From UBA5109 sp038148435 (lineage in GTDB: Bacteria; Pseudomonadota; Gammaproteobacteria; Pseudomonadales; Pseudohongiellaceae), in NCBI GenBank assembly GCA_038148435.1, contig JAYQVM010000081.1, forward strand, positions 1 to 7,796: a stretch of 7,796 nucleotides of DNA. The letters run 5' to 3'. Below the pieces are notes generated by a model that was given only the letters and a program-made list of their open reading frames with translations, was not told where the DNA came from and did not search any database. The position numbers were made by a program, and so were the translations under genes. Each line of letters opens with the position of its first letter. The first letter of the stretch is position 1. Shown here one piece after another: positions 5,293 to 7,796 of the stretch.

Positions 5293-7602
5293 ATGTTTAG
5301 CAAAGAACTTGAATATACATTGAACAGAGCATTCAAAGAAGCCCGACAGAAACGCTATGAGTTTCTGACGCTGGAGCATTTATTGCTGGCTTTATTGGAA
5401 GATACGAGTGCCCGTGAAATCCTACTTGCCTATGATGCTGATCTGGAAGAATTGCGTGAAGATCTTCAACAGCATCTGGATTTATATGTGCCGACCATGA
5501 CAGAAGTGGGTAGTGATAAAAAAGATATACAGCAAACCCTAAGTTTTCAGCGTGCCATGCAGCGGGCAGTGTTTCATGTGCAGTCTTCCGGTCGGCAGGA
5601 AGTCAGTGGAGCGAATGTGCTTGTGGCCATATTTAGTGAAAAGGAAAGCCATGCTGTTTATTTCATGAACAAGCAGGGCATTACCCGTGGACATGTGGTT
5701 AACTATATAACCCATGGTTCGATCGAAAAACCAGGGTTAAGTCATGATGAGCAGACTGAAATTCAGCCTGATTCCCAGGGAGACGAAGTGGGCTCCGGTC
5801 CGCTGGAAAGTTTTGCGCAAAATCTAAATGAACTCGCTCGCAAGGGGCAAATTGATCCACTGATTGGTAGGGCCATTGAAGTTGAACGAGTTGTGCAGGT
5901 ACTCTCCAGGAGACGAAAAAACAACCCACTTTTCGTTGGTGAATCCGGTGTCGGTAAAACAGCCATTGCAGAGGGATTGGCCAAGCAAATCGTCGATGAA
6001 GAAGTTCCAGAAGTGCTCAAGGAAAGCACTATATACTCGCTTGATATGGGCACCTTGCTGGCAGGAACAAAGTACCGCGGTGATTTTGAAAAAAGGTTTA
6101 AGGCTCTTCTGGCAGAACTAAGCAAGGATGAACATGCCATTTTGTTTATAGATGAAATTCATACCATCATAGGTGCCGGAGCAGCATCTGGTGGTGTCAT
6201 GGATGCATCCAACCTCCTGAAACCACTACTTACATCAGGACGCTTGCGCTGTATCGGTTCGACTACCTACCAGGAGTATCGTGGAATTTTTGAGAAAGAC
6301 CGGGCACTTTCTCGACGCTTCCAGAAAATCGACATCAGTGAGCCCAATGTTGAAATAACTTATCAGATATTGAAGGGGCTCAAATCCCGTTATGAGAAGC
6401 ATCATAATTTGAGATATAGCAATAAGGCCTTGAAAGCAGCAGCTGAACTGGCAGATCGTTATATCAATGACCGCTTCATGCCCGACAAGGCCATCGATAT
6501 CATTGATGAAGCCGGTGCTTATCAAAATCTACAGCCCAGCAGTAAACGTAAAAAACTGATATCTGTTAGTGATATTGAACGTGTGGTTTCTCAGATTGCT
6601 CGCATACCTGAGAAAAATGTTTCGGCCTCTGACAAAACCCTGCTCAAGGATCTTGAAAAAAATCTGAAGCTGGTAGTCTTTGGTCAGAATTCAGCAATTG
6701 AAGCGCTGGCATCTTCGATTAAATTGTCTCGTGCGGGTTTGCGTGAAGGAGATAAACCTATTGGATCCTACCTATTTTCCGGTCCGACCGGGGTTGGAAA
6801 AACTGAGATCACTAAACAGCTGGCTAAAATCATGGGGGTTGAGCTGCTGCGCTATGACATGTCTGAATACATGGAGCGACATACAGTATCACGTCTGATC
6901 GGAGCACCTCCTGGCTATGTGGGATTTGACCAGGGTGGCTTGTTGACGGAAGAAGTTAGCAAGCACCCTCATTCTGTAGTACTGTTAGATGAAATAGAAA
7001 AAGCCCATCCCGATGTGTTCAATCTGCTACTGCAGGTGATGGATCATGGTGTTCTTACTGATAATAACGGCCGCCAGACCGATTTTAGAAATGTGGTATT
7101 GATCATGACGACCAATGCCGGTGCGCGGGAAATGAGCCGTAACTCTATTGGGTTTTCAAAGCAGGATCACACTTCGGATGGCATGGAAATCATCAAGAAA
7201 ATGTTCACGCCTGAATTCAGAAATCGCCTAGATGCGATTATCCCCTTTAGCCCTCTCGACAATATTGTGATTCGCACTGTGGTGGATAAATTTCTCATGG
7301 AGCTACAGGTGCAGCTGGATGAAAAGCAGGTCAGCTTGCATGTGAATGATGAGGCGATTGACTGGTTTGTCGAGCGTGGCTATGACCAGAAAATGGGCGC
7401 CCGTCCAATGTTGCGCCTCATCCAGTCAGAGATCAAAAAGCCGCTGGCTGAAGATATTCTTTTTGGAAAGCTGATACATGGTGGAGATGTACAGGTATTC
7501 GTAAAAGATAGCCGGATTGAGCTGGAGATCGAATCCTCTCAAAAGGCTGTTAAAGCGCTAAGAAAAAACAGTAAAACCTTGAATGATATGCATGCTCAGT
7601 AA
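5293..7602 (+). CDS. clpA: ATP-dependent Clp protease ATP-binding subunit ClpA
   Basis: ClpA is the hexameric AAA+ unfoldase that threads substrates into ClpP. The product has 769 residues (E. coli 758). Domains in order: Clp N-domain about 1-143 (MFSKELEYTL onward, with SFQRAMQRAVFHVQSSG), the ClpS docking site in the family; D1 with Walker A GESGVGKT (216-223), Walker B ILFIDE (283-288) and pore loop KYRG (260-263); D2 with Walker A GPTGVGKT (497-504), Walker B VVLLDE (562-567), pore loop GYVG (541-544) and TTNAG (606-610). The tripeptide IGF (619-621) is the loop that docks on ClpP and marks this as ClpA, not ClpB, as does the lack of a coiled-coil middle domain. I chose ATG at 5293 because it aligns with the E. 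coli start (MLNQELE); an in-frame TTG at 5260 would add 11 unrelated residues. The ribosome site is weak. It follows clpS and converges on infA. Confidence 0.97.
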   Translation: MFSKELEYTLNRAFKEARQKRYEFLTLEHLLLALLEDTSAREILLAYDADLEELREDLQQHLDLYVPTMTEVGSDKKDIQQTLSFQRAMQRAVFHVQSSGRQEVSGANVLVAIFSEKESHAVYFMNKQGITRGHVVNYITHGSIEKPGLSHDEQTEIQPDSQGDEVGSGPLESFAQNLNELARKGQIDPLIGRAIEVERVVQVLSRRRKNNPLFVGESGVGKTAIAEGLAKQIVDEEVPEVLKESTIYSLDMGTLLAGTKYRGDFEKRFKALLAELSKDEHAILFIDEIHTIIGAGAASGGVMDASNLLKPLLTSGRLRCIGSTTYQEYRGIFEKDRALSRRFQKIDISEPNVEITYQILKGLKSRYEKHHNLRYSNKALKAAAELADRYINDRFMPDKAIDIIDEAGAYQNLQPSSKRKKLISVSDIERVVSQIARIPEKNVSASDKTLLKDLEKNLKLVVFGQNSAIEALASSIKLSRAGLREGDKPIGSYLFSGPTGVGKTEITKQLAKIMGVELLRYDMSEYMERHTVSRLIGAPPGYVGFDQGGLLTEEVSKHPHSVVLLDEIEKAHPDVFNLLLQVMDHGVLTDNNGRQTDFRNVVLIMTTNAGAREMSRNSIGFSKQDHTSDGMEIIKKMFTPEFRNRLDAIIPFSPLDNIVIRTVVDKFLMELQVQLDEKQVSLHVNDEAIDWFVERGYDQKMGARPMLRLIQSEIKKPLAEDILFGKLIHGGDVQVFVKDSRIELEIESSQKAVKALRKNSKTLNDMHAQ

Positions 7603-7611
7603 AGGCTGGTT

Positions 7612-7796
7612 TTAGCGGGCGCGGTAAGTGATACGACCCTTGCTCAAATCATAAGGTGTCATTTCAACGGTGACTTTGTCGCCGGTTAGTATTCGAATGT
7701 AGTTCTTGCGCATTTTGCCGGAAATATGGGCAGTCACCACGTGACCGTTTTCCAGTTTTACGCGAAACATGGTATTCGGCAGGGTATCAATAACCT
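7612..7796 (-). CDS. infA: Translation initiation factor IF-1 (5' end cut by window edge)
   Basis: Translating the minus strand from the right edge gives 60 full codons of IF-1, ending in SKGRITYRAR and a TAA stop at 7614-7612. The segment contains LPNTMFRVKLENGHVVTAH, then ISGKMRKNYIRILTGDKVTVEMTPYDL, nearly identical to E. coli IF-1 (72 residues); about 11 N-terminal residues lie beyond the window. IF-1 is the small OB-fold protein that binds the 30S A site during initiation. The gene converges on clpA with only 9 bases between the stops. In E. coli a tRNA-Ser gene (serW) sits between these two; there is no room for one here. Confidence 0.96.
   Translation of the reverse strand, partial: VIDTLPNTMFRVKLENGHVVTAHISGKMRKNYIRILTGDKVTVEMTPYDLSKGRITYRAR

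Noticed and set aside
5763..6140. A 125-codon open frame on the minus strand inside clpA, and similar shorter ones in apeB, mnmC and cspD.
   Set aside because: These are antisense or alternate-frame shadows of well-supported conserved genes; none has a recognisable protein motif.
7603..7611. Possible tRNA gene or shared terminator between clpA and infA.
   Set aside because: Only nine bases separate the two stop codons and they form no hairpin.

Overview
The window is a stretch of housekeeping chromosome from a gammaproteobacterium. The gene set infA / clpA / clpS / cspD, with rluE close by, is the arrangement known from Escherichia and Pseudomonas. Every protein here reads as a full-length (or edge-truncated) member of a gammaproteobacterial family. 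G+C looks moderate by eye and slightly below half, apart from one AT-rich intergenic region. I see no mobile element, CRISPR array, RNA gene or sign of recent transfer. I did not find an undescribed system; the points worth a second look are regulatory and at gene starts.

Layout. Positions 1-257 (+) hold the C-terminal part of an FKBP-type peptidyl-prolyl isomerase (FklB/Mip type), followed after 15 bases by apeB (273-1583, +), an M18 aminopeptidase. ApeB converges on, and overlaps by 12 bases, a minus-strand group that reads cspD (4578-4252), rluE (4137-3568), mnmC (3581-1572). A 301-base AT-rich divergent region (4579-4879) separates cspD from clpS (4880-5254, +) and clpA (5293-7602, +). 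At the right edge, infA (minus strand, 5' end outside the window) converges on clpA with 9 bases between the stop codons.

How the genes work together. ClpS is the N-degron adaptor that feeds ClpA, the unfoldase of the ClpAP protease; clpP itself is not in the window. CspD is a cold-shock-domain nucleic-acid binder. In E. coli it is a stationary-phase replication inhibitor and its gene lies next to clpS. RluE (23S rRNA pseudouridine), MnmC (tRNA wobble uridine) and InfA (initiation factor 1) give the region a translation and RNA-modification theme. FklB and ApeB are a folding and peptide-turnover pair of general housekeeping type.

Regulation visible in the sequence: a good sigma70-type promoter for cspD (TTGACT, 17 bases, TATATG), extended -10 elements directly before rluE and upstream of clpS, and a perfect 10-bp inverted repeat across the clpS stop codon, just upstream of clpA. 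The clpS start codon is uncertain, because the best-placed ATG behind the proximal promoter opens a short ORF in a different frame.
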